A stretch of DNA of 48,701 nucleotides from Reticulitermes lucifugus (taxonomy: Eukaryota; Arthropoda; Insecta; Blattodea; Rhinotermitidae): assembly GCA_026260175.1 (NCBI GenBank), contig JAKCWW010002403.1:1-48701 (forward strand), read 5' to 3'. The notes beneath the pieces are model-generated. The model was not told where the DNA came from. It was given only the letters and a program-made list of their open reading frames with translations, and did no database searches. Below are positions 34,930-47,237 of this stretch, one piece after another; the stretch's first letter is position 1, and each line of letters starts with the position of its first letter. Made by a program: the position numbers and the translations under genes.

Positions 34930-37900
34930 CCATTTTGCAGGATGCCGTAGAAATTTTTCAACAGACAGAACACGGTGGATAATTGATAAAGCTTTCTAAT
35001 CGTCCGCCTATTGAACGTACTTGTAATCAGAAACTGAGAACATACTGTAATAAATTTGATGAAAGTAGCCTTTATCTATTATTGGAATGAAATGTAGGCT
35101 GATGAAATAAATGGGGTATGTAGCTTGCCTAGAAGTGAAAAGTGCTTAAGCGATTCTGTCATACAGATTGAAAGAAAGGAAAGTTGGGCATCGACTGGAA
35201 AATAATATTAAAATGTATCTGAAATAAGTAAAGTGTGAGGGTGTGGATTGATTTCATCTCCCTGAGAATAAGGTTCAGTGACAGGGTGTGTGAATACAGT
35301 AATGAACTTTAGGGATCCATGTCAGGAAGGCAGCATCTTAAGTGACGTCGAAAGGAGTTGACTAAATGTTGCAGACGTTATTCCTTTTTGTACTTACGTG
35401 AATATTTTAATTTGAACTTTTATGTTACGTAAGCAGACCGCAATTAATTGCATTTATTCAATTTTTTCCACATAATCACAAAAATAACAACATAAGAATT
35501 GACTCCTAATACATGAAATTATATGAAGACGATGACTAAAATTTGTGTCCGTCAGCAAGGCGAAATTGTGTCTTTCTTTCTGTTTGTTTAACATCAGTGT
35601 CAGTTTCGCAGCCTCGTTGATTCGAATGGTGTGGTGACAAACATTAAATTAGAAAAAAAAACATGGGAAGGACGCCGTCGTGACCTAGTTGCAGTTTCTT
35701 CAAAAAAGCACGAAAATCATCATCGAAAATAGGCAGTGAACCGGCCGAAATTCCAACAATGCGCTCCTAGGCACAACTCTAAAGCGTATCGTTTACACTG
35801 TTTTCGATCAAAAGTCTTGCGTTTGCTATTTAAGCTACATCTTGATTTGCATTGTACAAAGTGACGTTGTATCGCGTGTTAAGACTTATCCAGAACATAC
35901 AGGATGTGTTGTCATTCAAATATTCCCAGTGGCAGTGGCTTACACGCTGAAGTTGCCAGAAATGCTACATCGCTCATTATTGTAAACACCTGCCTTGTCG
36001 ACTCCTGCATCTTGTATTAATTACAAACCCTGGATGAAACGGGCTGCCGTAAGAGTCAAGGGGAGGCTTAAAGTTTGAGCACAACAAACATGTCAGTCAT
36101 CTGCTGGAGAGGGATCTACAAACTGCTAAAAAGCTGGCTTTAGAAACCATGTACTGCGATATAAAAATTTGCAGAACTTTACGATGATTAGAAAAGGCAA
36201 GAAATACCAAACTTCTTGCAATGTGGTAAGAGCATTGAAATCAAATTTCGTACTGGAATTCATGAAATACAATACAATACAAGAAATTAGATAATTAAAC
36301 AAGGTTTCTAAATAATAAAGTTTTGAAGTGAAATTAAGTCTCATAGATTAATTAACTTCACATAACCAAGACTTTGTGGTTTAAAAGGCTTTCAATAAAA
36401 ATTTTCCTTCCTCTATATTGCGGTTAAATCAGAATTAATAGCCTAATATTCGAAAATTTTCACATTTTACAGCCATTTTTCAAATTTTAAAAAGAAAGTT
36501 TGTCTATAACAACACTTAAAAGAAAGGCACTTTAAAAAAATTGGATACATGTTTTTTACCAATGAAATATATTGCGCTCTTCGCTTGGGTTATGGGAACA
36601 CGCGATATTCCATTTGGCGATACAATGTCCGCAGTGTATATTACTCTGGCAGCCATTCAAGGGCTGGGGTGCCATCTTGGGCCACATCCAGCTCAAATTC
36701 TCGCTCCAGTCTGTCTGCAGGACTAGACAAACATTCGTTGAGCCGACTCCGACTATAAGGCTTGCTTAGCAACTTCATATTCTAGACGTTCGGACTTGTT
36801 TATACCCTCTGCCACTACTACTTGATTTCTATCACTGGAGTTTGAGCTGTTGAAATAACCACACGCCTCTTGGTGTGGAAGATACACAAAACTGTTGAAG
36901 TGCAGCATATCAAGAAACGTCCTGCGCAGAGATTAAAAGAATCATAATAACAGTTAAATATGATGTAGGTTCATTATGATTACCATTCAAATTTCGACAT
37001 GGAATGACTTAAAGAGCCTTCCAAAGAAACGTTAGTACTTTAAAGTCAATAAGAATCAATTTACCTCTTCTGACATTCAGAGCATAGGCATATCATCTAA
37101 ACAACGCTACATTCTTGAGGTCGCATTATTTCTCAATATATAAAGCAATCTGAACTTTAACCAAAATAAAAATATTCTATTTTCGGCTAATTCCTCAGTG
37201 TCCTCTTGCACTACTCTTTCTCTGTCTTCAAAAGCGTTCTCATTTTTGTTATGATCTTGTCACGCCCTCCTTTTCCTTACTGTTCTAATTCTTGAATGTA
37301 AAATTTTATGACTTATCCCAGCCATTACTTTCCAGTATATTTTACATCTCTTTATTAATTTGATTTGCATGTTAAAATCCTTTAATGTTGTCGTCACTCA
37401 GTGTATATTCCCACTTCTGTGTTATTTAATTCCACTATCTATAATTTTAACGCTAATTAGTTTCCATCCTCAGTTACTGTCGCCAAGATGCTGCTATAGA
37501 GCAAAGATTTCTGTCTTTACTTATCGATATTTGAATCCATCTTTAAACACAATTCAGGCAGTTTTGTAAAAGTATTAAGGTAAAAAGTAATGGTGCATCT
37601 CAGAACTGATTTATGATGGCGCACGGGAGAGTGGAGCCCCACGCATTCTTACCCACAACACTAATTACAGATGATAGGGTCTTATATTAAAACTTTTAAA
37701 ATACATATGCAGGGATTAAACCTGAAATGGACACGACCCTCAAAATAGCTTCTTCCCTAATCATTACAATCCTAATTCATCGTGATAAGACAGACATTGC
37801 TCAACGCAGCCGATTGCTGAAATCAGGTCCTTATCAAAGCACACGTTAAAACATCTGTTTGCATAAATCTACGAAAACTGTGCCCCATAATAACATGGCA

Positions 37901-38225
37901 GAAACTAGCAATTTTCTCAATGCTTAACTAAAGACCGTTACGTGCAGAAATGACTTGTAAACCACCAGAAAATATAAGCTAAATACATTTAGTACACAAT
38001 ATTGGCGCTAAGGCTGTGGAAGCGTCACTTTATGAAAGATGAAGTCATCCCGCATTACGGCGAAGATCATAATGATACCGAAGATATGACAGACGACCAG
38101 CAGAGAAAAAGAGATAATAACAAGAAAAGTTCTTGACGTCTCCTTTCTTTTATGTGATTTAATCTATGTACAGTAATGCAGGTTAGTAAATTCGACGTTT
38201 TCCCTGTGTATGTCACGAAGGAATA
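34930..38225. other. Unassigned 3.3 kb
   Basis: No gene, SINE box or inverted repeat recognised. A slightly GC-richer patch at 36575-36760 is open in all three plus-strand frames for 60-70 codons, which usually signals composition rather than coding. A second patch at 35870-36065 was also checked without a match by eye. Confidence 0.45.
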
Positions 38226-38227
38226 TG

Positions 38228-38375
38228 TGGGAGTGGAGACAGGCGCTGTAGCTCTAGCCGCTCTAAACTCGTCACTAGATGGAGAAGCGTGCTAAACTTT
38301 ACGCCCCGGTCGCTTTACCTTCGGAAAACGCCTCTTTCATCATTCAATAGCAAACTGGATGGGACCCAAACCTGC
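38228..38375 (-). mobile_element. SINE family A, headless truncated copy
   Basis: The plus strand shows GGAGAAGCGTGCTAAACTTT, ACGCCCCGGTCGCTTTACC, TCATTCAATAGCAAACTGGA and TGGGACCCA. These follow the order of the complement of 14740-14500. Confidence 0.55.
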
Positions 38376-38699
38376 TGTACTAGTATTAGTTTAGTAGGAA
38401 ATACAAGTTAATAGGCAGAAGATCAACAATTCACATGTACATAGTTTTCTATATTCCAGTACGAATATATTTTCAGTACCTTCAATCCAGTCAATAATGT
38501 GCTTATATTGGGCGCCATTCACACCGTTAATAAGGTTATTCTGTCACTTTCTTTATACCACTTTTACACAACCATTGCCTGGATTCTTTAATTAATCTGC
38601 CCTTATTTATTATTTACTCTGTAGGTCCTTATTGTTTCTAGTAATAAAAGTACAGTTACCGCTGTCTTTAATTAAACACCAAAAGAAAAGAACGAAACA

Positions 38700-38865
38700 G
38701 AATGGAGGTATAGCTTCATGCATCCATAATCCCTGCATTTGATGGATATGAGAGATCAGATTCACGTTCCAGTAGCTTTACCTCGGGGTAAGATCTCCAC
38801 CTAATCGGAAAGGGACTGAATCGACCTCAGAATCGGTCTGGCCAGGATAAAGAGAAATGTTTCTA
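38700..38865 (-). mobile_element. SINE family A, headless truncated copy
   Basis: The plus strand has TGGAGGTATAGCTTCATGCA, AGTAGCTTTACCTCGGGGTA and TCAGAATCGGTCTGGCC, again the tail-then-body order of family A read backwards. It lies only ~330 bp from the previous copy, in the same orientation. Confidence 0.5.
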
Positions 38866-39904
38866 ACAGTGCATAGTCAGTTACTAACGAAGGAGGTGTC
38901 CCGGCTGTGTTAATAAGGTTTAGAAAAATAACCACTGTTTATTTTGAAAATCTTACGATATACAAAAATGCATTTTATGAACCATGGACAGTTTCTTTGT
39001 GTTAAGGAAGTAAATTATGTAGTAACCACGATGCGTTAGATATGTGGTATAAAAGTACATAACTATGATGAGACTTAACAATCTTAAGATTGAATATAAA
39101 TATCACCTTAAAAAGAAATAAGAATATATTCCATCTGTGCCCACACAACCAGCTAATGAACTCGGAAAAGATACCGCAGCAGCGCGCGGCACTGAAGCTC
39201 ATGCTGGTAAAGCCGTTGGGTTTGCGAGGATATTATTTTTCGTTTATTATGCATATGAAAAAAAGTCTGTTAAGATATATGTATAATCCGAATATGAGGA
39301 GCTTTTAGCCATTGGCTTACTCTGATGAATGTGAGATGTTCACATTGCATTAGCTGAATAATCTGAAGGCCGTTAATTGCCACTTTATGAAATCTAATTT
39401 ACTTCACGTATTACGTAACAGGTGCATTATTAGCTTGTTAATTGTGTTCTATGTTTGGAAAGTTGGACTTAATTTTTTTCAGGTATTTGATAAATTTAAA
39501 TAATATGCCAAATGCTCAACACATCTAAGTGAATCACGGAGAGATATGTGATAAATGGTGTGCGTGATAATTCCTAACAATTGAACAAGAATGTTCTGGA
39601 ATATCTAATGGTCTGTGCAATCGAAATATGCAAACAATCATAGATTATAAAAAATAACTTACGCACTATGAAATAAAATAATTTAACTAAATATTTATTC
39701 CAAAATATTTTCTAATTCCTTCCAAACTCCATTTTGTATCGTTAAAAATCTGTTCGACTTTAAAAAGCACAAAGAAATAGAACAGCTTCCTACTATTCAC
39801 TCTAAAATATACTCTCTCCCAGTCTGTATTCTGAAATCGTAAAATTTACATTATAGGACACTATAACTTTATTTTCTCATTTTTATGTGAAACATGTCTC
39901 ACAC

Positions 39905-40165
39905 TCGTGTAAGAGCTTTGACTGAAGGTGTTTGAGAACAGAGTGCTGAGAAGATTATTTGGACCTCATATGGTGGAAGTAACACGAGATTACATAATGA
40001 GGAGCATGGAAATTTTTATTCTTCAATAAATACGACTATAATGATCTAATCAAGGAGGGGAAAGGGAAGGGGCATGTACCACGCGTGAGAGAGATGATAA
40101 CTGCATAAAAACGTGGTAAGGAAAATGAAGAGAAGAAAGAGTTTATGATATATAGGCATTAATGA
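39905..40165 (+). pseudogene. LINE relic, RT C-terminal region upstream of the LHNEEL block
   Basis: The plus strand from about 39928 reads VFENRVLRRLFGPHMVEVTR, matching the segment that precedes EWRKLHNEEL in this type of LINE. After a frame change NEEHGNFYSS appears, then many stops. It is strongly decayed and covers a part of the ORF just upstream of that kept at 34270. Confidence 0.65.
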
Positions 40166-40309
40166 GACAATAATATTTAAACGGATATTAAATTAGGTAA
40201 GACATTGTGTGGACTAAGTTAATCTTGTTCAGTGGTGGGTTTTTTGAATGTGGCAATAAATCTAGAATTCCACAAAAGGTGTGAAATGTCTTATTAAAAT
40301 CCGTTAATC

Positions 40310-40470
40310 AGCAGGGCAGCTAGTTAGTTACTTAGAGCCGGGAAGGAAAATTCAGGTTCATTTCCAAGGACCTAACATACTTCCAGTCAGGACAGGTTGC
40401 CTAGGATAGAGAGAACATGGAGTGCGAGACAGCTGAAGGTTGAGTTTCTGAACTGCAGTAATTAATTAGC
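40310..40470 (+). mobile_element. tRNA-like SINE, diverged
   Basis: GGGCAGCTAGTTAGTTACTT gives an A-box-like region, and TTCAGGTTCATTTCCAAGG a B box at about 40349-40367. A body of unknown family follows (AGAGAACATGGAGTGCGAGA). Confidence 0.4.
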
Positions 40471-40823
40471 GTGCCAAAGGACTAAAGTCATTATCTTCTC
40501 AAAGCTCTCAAACGTCAAAACTTGCACAAACTTTGAAAGTAGATAAAATCAATACTACTTTAATTAAAAATGTGCATATCAGGCAGGCGATTTTATATGG
40601 AAAGATAATACGAGAATAAAACTTTGGAATTAGACATAAGTTGCTATTTATGACTAAAAACATGTTTATGAGAAGTAGCCCTTTTGGACATTATTTAATA
40701 TCCGAGATATTTTTATATACACTCTATGTTCATCAAATTATATTTTATAAAAAATAATATATGTTATTTAATGTTGTTTATGATAGTAATCACTGCAAAA
40801 CTTGTGTTTCCCACAGTCGCATC

Positions 40824-40859
40824 AAACAGTACAAGAAGGCATTTCTTCTTGTACTGTTT
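40824..40859. repeat. Perfect 15-bp stem hairpin with 6-nt loop
   Basis: AAACAGTACAAGAAG (40824-40838) and CTTCTTGTACTGTTT (40845-40859) pair without a mismatch around GCATTT. It sits in an otherwise featureless AT-rich segment and falls inside a 79-codon open frame with no recognised motif. It could be the fused ends of a deleted transposon or a transcribed hairpin. Confidence 0.85.
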
Positions 40860-42329
40860 AACCCTAAATATGAAGGAAATACGATCCTTTGAAAAATCGG
40901 GAAATCTAATCTCAAAAACAGAGTGTAACATTCCAGAAGACTGGAAACTTCAGAAATACGTTTAATCGTTATTTCTTATGGGAATCATACGAAACACATA
41001 AATGCGCTGTGTGGAAGAACGCAGAGGTACTGTAAAGTTATACAATATAATACAATATATCATACACAAAGATATATTATGTACAGTATGTATGTATAAC
41101 ATGTGCATTGCGTATAACAAATGTATCATACAATATATATATATATACATACACACTTAATTTCTAATAATTATTTTTTCCGGAAGTACGGAACGTAGCA
41201 CGAAGTGTGTAATTCATACCACACAAAATTTCCTGTGCGGGCATTAAAATTAGTTTCTCTAAAGAATTTCGTTTTCTAAAAATTCGGTTATAACAGGCTT
41301 AGTCCATAATATAGTGCGAACAAAGAGCTAAAGACTATAATCTCAAATAATGAAACAGCCCACTTCTCAATAAAGAGACACGTCAAGTTTATGGATAAAA
41401 CTTCAAGGAACAAGGAGCTGATTTATGGTGCGTGATGGCAATATAGCTGTAACGAGAATTTCAGTGCTGAAGTCTGTATATAACCTGGCTTTGTAGTAGA
41501 TATTGTTGGCTTGCTGGGAAGAGTAACTGGTCTGAAAGATTACAGTCCCTGGACACACAACGCCACTCTCATAATACATTGTATCATTGTGTATCTATTT
41601 CAGTAGATACTGAGCAATTAATCCAGCGCTTCGTGCCATTTTGGATGCGACAACTGCCGAGAAAAATCGCCCGATTTCTTCATTCATCTCCGTGTCTCAT
41701 AAAGCTCTATTCACATGAATCACTGCCTCGTAACGTGGCTTCATAGAATTTTATGGCCTATCCCTAATAAACAGGTTTATTCTCTCTTGTCAACTTATTT
41801 TCTGTTTTATGTCTAACACTTTTTGGCAAAGAATTATACATAGAAATAAAAGGAATTATATGCAGAAATGATCATCATAATAAGCTAATAGTAGTTCATC
41901 TGGTCAAGAAATTCGAAGCCGTTTATGAAATATGAAGGTTAGTTAATACTTGGAAAAACAAGAGTTATGGCTGAGGATTTAATTTTAAGAAAATGCGTGT
42001 AGTTTACTGACTTCAACATGACTGCCTTAAGTGTATACAGAAAAAGACACGTACGAGTATGAATGTAATGTGTCTGACAGTTTTTTTTTAAGATGTTGTC
42101 TTTCAGTTACGCGGCATCGGCTATCCTGAAAAGCAAGCCATGAAAGGATCTCACATGTCCAGCATTATGGATTTATTTTACAGACAACGACTGTTGCGAG
42201 TAAGACATGTCTCCTTACATGTGCGTCATAAATCACAAATATTCAATTTCGTATATTAAGACAGAATATGCTTTCATAACAAGCCGTTCAGTGGAATAAA
42301 TCCCTCTCTGTGCATGCAGACACGAAGGG

Positions 42330-42570
42330 ATATAGGGGAGTGACAGCACAGCTCCGCTCATTCTAAACCACGTCATGTGGAGGAGGTCAGCTTCACGCCC
42401 AAGTCCCCCTCCCCAACACCCCGACGAAAAAGCCACAGGGAACAACTGAATACAATGCCGCGTTGGGCCCAGAGCATTCAGGATGCTTTGGCGAGAATCG
42501 AACCACGATCCCTCGACTGTCCAAAGCGTAGCCCAGTTACTACAACGACTATGATATCCAGACTCCAAAG
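42330..42570 (-). mobile_element. tRNA-derived SINE, family A-like, with intact B box
   Basis: The minus strand starts near 42562 with ATCATAGTCGTTGTAGTAAC, then a B box GTGGTTCGATTCTCGCC at about 42511-42495, then a body ending in GGAGCTGTGCTGTCACTCC. Body order resembles family A, but identity is low. A 111-codon minus-strand open frame here is fortuitous. Confidence 0.55.
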
Positions 42571-42576
42571 CTCTTC

Positions 42577-42800
42577 ACAATTTTGTAAAAACGTAAAACT
42601 TCTAAACAATTATCAGTCTACAAATTGCTGTATTGTTTCTTAACCTTAGTATTTAGCAAAAACGTAAAACTTCCAACAAAATCATCGTCTACAAACAACC
42701 TTAAGTTTCTGTGTTGCTTATTAACGTCCAAATTGTGTAAAACAACTTCTAATAAAATTATCAGTCGACAAACAATTTTTAGTTGCTATATTGTTTCGTT
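42577..42800 (+). repeat. Degenerate ~73-bp tandem repeat, 3 units
   Basis: ACGTAAAACTTC at 42591 recurs as ACGTAAAACTTC at 42662 and as GTGTAAAACAACTTC at about 42735. Each is followed by AAATTATCAGTC(T/G)ACAAA or a variant and a TTGCTGTATTGTTT-like block. It directly follows the SINE at 42330. Confidence 0.75.
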
Positions 42801-43283
42801 CTGTCGTCGAGTGTATTCCTCATTTCCTGTTGTGCTATGTAGTACAGCTTCATTCGACCGAACGTGATGTATCTTCGCTCATGGGTGTTACCGATATCGG
42901 AGTTAAGTTCTTCCATTGAAACAAGGCAGCTTTACGAAATTCCGGCTTTAGAAATGGATCTGTCTAATCATAAGATTTAACCCTCCAGTCACGATCTGCG
43001 TACTACAGCAAACAGACTTCTCTCTCACCTTCTCAAATACACCCTGGAGGTCCAACAACAAACGTAATCCAGAAATGTATTTCTAACTGCCATAGCCTGG
43101 GTGTTATTGAAACAGGGCGAAACGATTGGTATGCAGAAGAAGTAATGCAGAAACGTGTATTTAAGAATCGGAAAAGAGAAAAAATGTTGTTCTCTCAGAC
43201 ACTTGAACCAACAATAGGACAGTACGTAACCAACAAGCTACACCTTTTACATACACAAGAGTTGTTTGTTTAAAATCCAAAAA

Positions 43284-43308
43284 GTTTGAGCTAATTAGCC
43301 ATCGTCAG
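43284..43308 (-). ncRNA. Degenerate hammerhead-like motif
   Basis: The minus strand reads CTGACGA, T, G, GCTA-AT-TAGC, T, CAAAC. The core is perfect and stem II is 4 bp (plus a G-T). Again there is the extra T after GA, but GAAAC has become CAAAC, which should block catalysis. No inverted arm was found nearby. Confidence 0.3.
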
Positions 43309-43309
43309 T

Positions 43310-45840
43310 GTTAAGATCAATATTACGGAAAGAGTCTCAGTAGCATTAAATAATTAGCTAACAAGGAAAGTAAGGTCTCGGCTTCGAAATTTATAACCTG
43401 ACATGGTTTCATGCTCTTCTTCATTGCTTCTAGGCACATGTCTCGGCAATATCCCATATTAGGTCACGACGCTTTGTTCACATTCTTTCAAATTAAGTTT
43501 TAAAGAACCCTTCAAATTTTCAATAATAAATAATCTGAGCCATTTACAGGATCATAGACTCAAATATAAATAAATAGAAACATGGGTTTTTTCTTTCTCT
43601 GAAGCATGTTTTGATTTTTCACCTTCCTTATATCCCAATTAATAAAATTAAAGAAATGAAAAATTCAGTAATTTTTCTCTGTACGTAGGCAAATAGTTCT
43701 CACATCTGGCTCTTCTAATAATTCCTGTCCGTCATCCGTGTCTTAGTGTCGCTGTTTGTAGAACATTAAGTAAATACACTTGGATGTTATTTTGCTGTAT
43801 TTTATTTAAATCTTTATAAATTTTTGCTTTTTTATTTACCAAACATTTCCCATTCTTGATCTTCATAAAATTCCTGCATTTTTAAAGTCGCATAATTTGA
43901 CTTATTCTCTAGGCAAACCAGACAACCAGAAGACTTCGGTAAATATATCGAACGTGTTAATCGTAAACATTAAATGACTCTCTCGCGCTACACTAAGTAA
44001 AAACGGAAAGCAAAGCAGTTTCAATGTTTGTTGATATGAAAATGGGAAGGCAATCTCAAATTGAATAATTTTATTAATACAACGCACCTATTTAAATTAC
44101 TTAAACGACTTCATTTTATATATAAATATATACATAATAAATCATTATTAACTTAGTAAATAATTTTCTCTTACACAAGCATAAGAAATTCCAAATATCG
44201 TAAAGTAACTATTATTTGATAAGAAGCAGAAATTATTGGCAACGGCACAGTACGTAACAGCATGTATTCCAATTCGTGATAAGCTAAGCTATGGTTCTGT
44301 TCATTTTAGAAACTTTCTTCATTTCCATAAACCAGTATTCATATACGATAACACGCATTACAAACTTTGTTTCTCCGTATTGCGGGATGAGCATTTCTTA
44401 TCAGTGGATCTCTCGGGAGAATCAACGAAATGTACTTTACAATGTGTTCATTTTGGTTGCGGTGCCCTAACCAACGTAGCATGCGGAATTGTAATGTAAG
44501 CTATTGGACTTCATGGATTCCTTTCATTTGCTACTTTGTTAAATAAACCCATTTATTACAGACACAAATCTTCAGTTTCAATCTAACCAAAAGTACAGGA
44601 ATCATATAATATAAGATTTACAAATGTTTTCAAGAAGTTCTACGGGAAGGAAAGAAACAGTTGATAGAACCCGGAAAATGCTGCTTCCATCATCAGTGTA
44701 GAGCAGAGACTCTTCCACCTTGAAGATGTAGTCAGCACGAGCTTCAGAAACGGGGGTAAATTTCTAACAGATGACACGGCACCACACCTCACACGAGAAC
44801 ACTCACCAGTCAGCGCTGTGAGAATCTCAAATGTGCCGCATTATAAGAGTCACCGTACAGCGTTTAGTGTAAACCCTCAGTTTCTAGTTAGTTCTCTATC
44901 TGCTGAGTAGTTTAGAATATGAAACATGCAGCAGACAGCACAGCCTTTACACAACACGAGGTATGTATTTTACACAAATGCTAAATCTATTAATCACATT
45001 TATTGAAAACTAAGTTGATTAAGGTGGCATTTCATCTAAGATTATCCGCCACTTAATCCGATCTGCAATCGCAAAGTAAGGGATTCAAATGTAGATCTTT
45101 CCTTACCATTTATGTCACTTATGCAGTCCCGTGATTTAGGAATAACTGCTCTAAAACAAGACACAAAATGCAGAAAAAATTTGTGAATTAAAAACGTATA
45201 AAAATATTCAGTTGGTTTTGTAGTAGGAACAAAAATATTAAGTCGTTTAGTGGTTTTACAAACAACAACTTGCTCTGATACTCTGTATCGTCATTCGCAT
45301 TCTTTTACATTACCTACTTCCAATACTTGTGGTAGATAAATATTTCTAAACTTTTGTGACATATACCGAATCTCTTTTACTGTAGTCACTGACGAGGGCG
45401 TGGGTCGTAAGAATCAAAGTTACGATAGGAAAATACAAGTTATAAGAACAGAAAGTAATCGGGATGAACGGCAATTTAATATCAAAGTTTAAACTCAGGG
45501 TTGGCAAAGGCTGAAAACGGAAAACGTTTGATCAGATTTATCCGCTTTTACGAACATTTTATTCCAACACACGTTGTATTGATTTAATAAGACATATTGA
45601 AATTATTTTTGAATTTGTGTATTGAATTTAGATAGAGATAATTCAGATCGGTTCTTTAAGAGCGTGACAGATGTTCTCAGGCATACTCGCTGATGCATAT
45701 ACCGTAGCTACTCTTTGTTTGACAGAGACCTATTTAGCCTAAATTTCTTAGGCGGTCTCTTTAAGCTTTTATATTAGATCTGATATTTCCATAACAGTGA
45801 TGATTTCGATTGTAGTTTTCTGGATTGTGGTACCGTGAAT
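43310..45840. other. Unassigned 2.5 kb
   Basis: AT-rich with short open frames only. One plus-strand frame of 87 codons (44236-44499) has no motif I know. CAGGGTTGGCAAAGG at about 45497 faintly resembles a hAT-type terminus, but no partner was found. Confidence 0.4.
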
Positions 45841-45847
45841 ATTGTGG

Positions 45848-45893
45848 ATTGTTACCGACGTTTCGGTGTAACTTACTGTCTCCATTTTCAAAG
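45848..45893 (-). ncRNA. Degenerate hammerhead-like motif of the CGAAACGTCGG type
   Basis: The minus strand reads TGAAAAT, GGAG...CACC, GAAACGTCGGTAACAATCC. The block CGAAACGTCGGTAAC is shared exactly with the palindromic element at 14100-14114. Stem II has one mismatch and core G8 is lost. Likely the end of an old element related to family E. Confidence 0.3.
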
Positions 45894-46109
45894 TCAAAGT
45901 CAGCACACTATGGATGTGGCTGGTCTCTATAAGAAGGGTAGGGAGATCAAGCCAAGAGAAAGGACCCAATTCCATTGCTCCAGGAAAGGTTATTTTTCCT
46001 CACTCATCCTCAATGCTGCGATTGTCCATTCTATTTCTGGTAGAGCGAGATGAATGTTATGTGGGTAACAGTCCACTAAAATGCCCAAAAACAAATTAAA
46101 TTAAAAAAT

Positions 46110-46205
46110 ATGAACCACGGATAAATATCCATGCTCAGAGTAGTATTTGAACTTTCGACCTCACGGTGCGAGCTACATATCTTTCGGCTACAGGATCAGT
46201 TTACA
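46110..46205 (-). mobile_element. tRNA-like SINE, diverged
   Basis: The minus strand has CTGTAGCCGAAAGATATGTAG (A-box region), GAAAGTTCAAATACTACTC (B box) and CTGAGCATGGATATTTATCC downstream. Confidence 0.4.
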
Positions 46206-46284
46206 AGACATCAAACTATAGCGTCAAAAACATGTGAGAAAAATAGTGTGTATTAAGAATACAAGACTTTTTAGAAACAATGTT

Positions 46285-46665
46285 TTATGGGACATGGCCT
46301 CCAATTCACGGCGCAACGCATCGGGTGTCTATGGTCACCCATGTCTGGAACACAATCTGCTTCAGTATTGGCATATACTGACTTCTTTATGTTGCACTTT
46401 GCAGTCCGTGTTGAGTGGAAGAGCTGCGGGCGGCAGGCGTTAAGAAGCAGTACGACGATGAAGGTAGCACAGAAAGTAAAATGAAAGTAGTGTGAAGCTG
46501 GGTGTGTTACAGGAGATCGTGACTGGAAGGCGGGATGGGGGATGGTATGGGATGTGTGGCACAGCTGGGCATGACGGCACGCTCCAGCAGAAGGTGCCAA
46601 GACGGACGAGGTGTCGGCCCACACTGCGAGAGGAATCGGAATCACCCTTTATCAAGTCTTGTTAC
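46285..46665. other. GC-richer segment with overlapping open frames, unassigned
   Basis: Open frames on both strands (up to 124 codons on minus, ending at 46271) overlap each other, as expected from GC-rich composition. No motif, splice pattern or repeat box recognised. It could be an old transposon end or an exon; neither is shown. Confidence 0.3.
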
Positions 46666-46834
46666 AGCGGAGAGGGAAGAAACTGGGGGAGTTAACCTGC
46701 CTTCTTCATAACAAGTTCCACAAGCCAATGCATTGTAGGATGTTACAGAATTTTCGTTACGCTTGACAGGTCTCACTTAAGTGGTACAAAACCGCTTCGA
46801 TTTTCTTGGCCCTTCTTGTTTTTTTCTAACCCTT

Positions 46835-47035
46835 TAAAGTTTAGTAGTTTCTACATACACCACCACGTTTAGCATTTAGAAATTTGCATTTTGTCCAGAG
46901 AGTTAATTTATGCGTTTTATATGATCCTCACAGCAAATGCCGATTTTCTTTACTCGGTATTAACTGTTTGTTTTTTTTATAATGGGGATAGAGTCTGTTC
47001 TCTGTGAGACACGATCTGAATCTTTGAATACAATT
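46835..47035 (+). repeat. Dispersed repeat, copy 3 of 3
   Basis: Block order CCTTTAAAGTTTAG, CACCACG, TTTTGTCCAGAGAG, GCGTTTTATATGATCC, GGTATTAACTGTTTG matches the copy at 32395 with moderate divergence, and more loosely the copy at 17463. Confidence 0.6.
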
Positions 47036-47237
47036 TAACTTCAATATTTTAAGCTATAAGAGCAGTATTTCAATATGACGCTACTTATAGCAAGTTATCT
47101 TGATTACGAATGACCCTGGTACAGGCGCTCATAGAACCCATAAACCTGCTCGCTGAAGAGTGAGAAGACCAAGATCATGCTATTACGAGGAAGATTCCTG
47201 TCTTCTGGAATGTGATGCTGTGCAGTTTGATAGAAGG

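Noticed and set aside
36541-36769. A short gene, since three frames are open.
   Set aside because: Simultaneous openness in all three frames points to base composition; no motif or start context supports translation.
46271-46645. A 124-codon minus-strand protein.
   Set aside because: GC-rich region with overlapping frames on both strands, low-complexity residues, no recognised domain.
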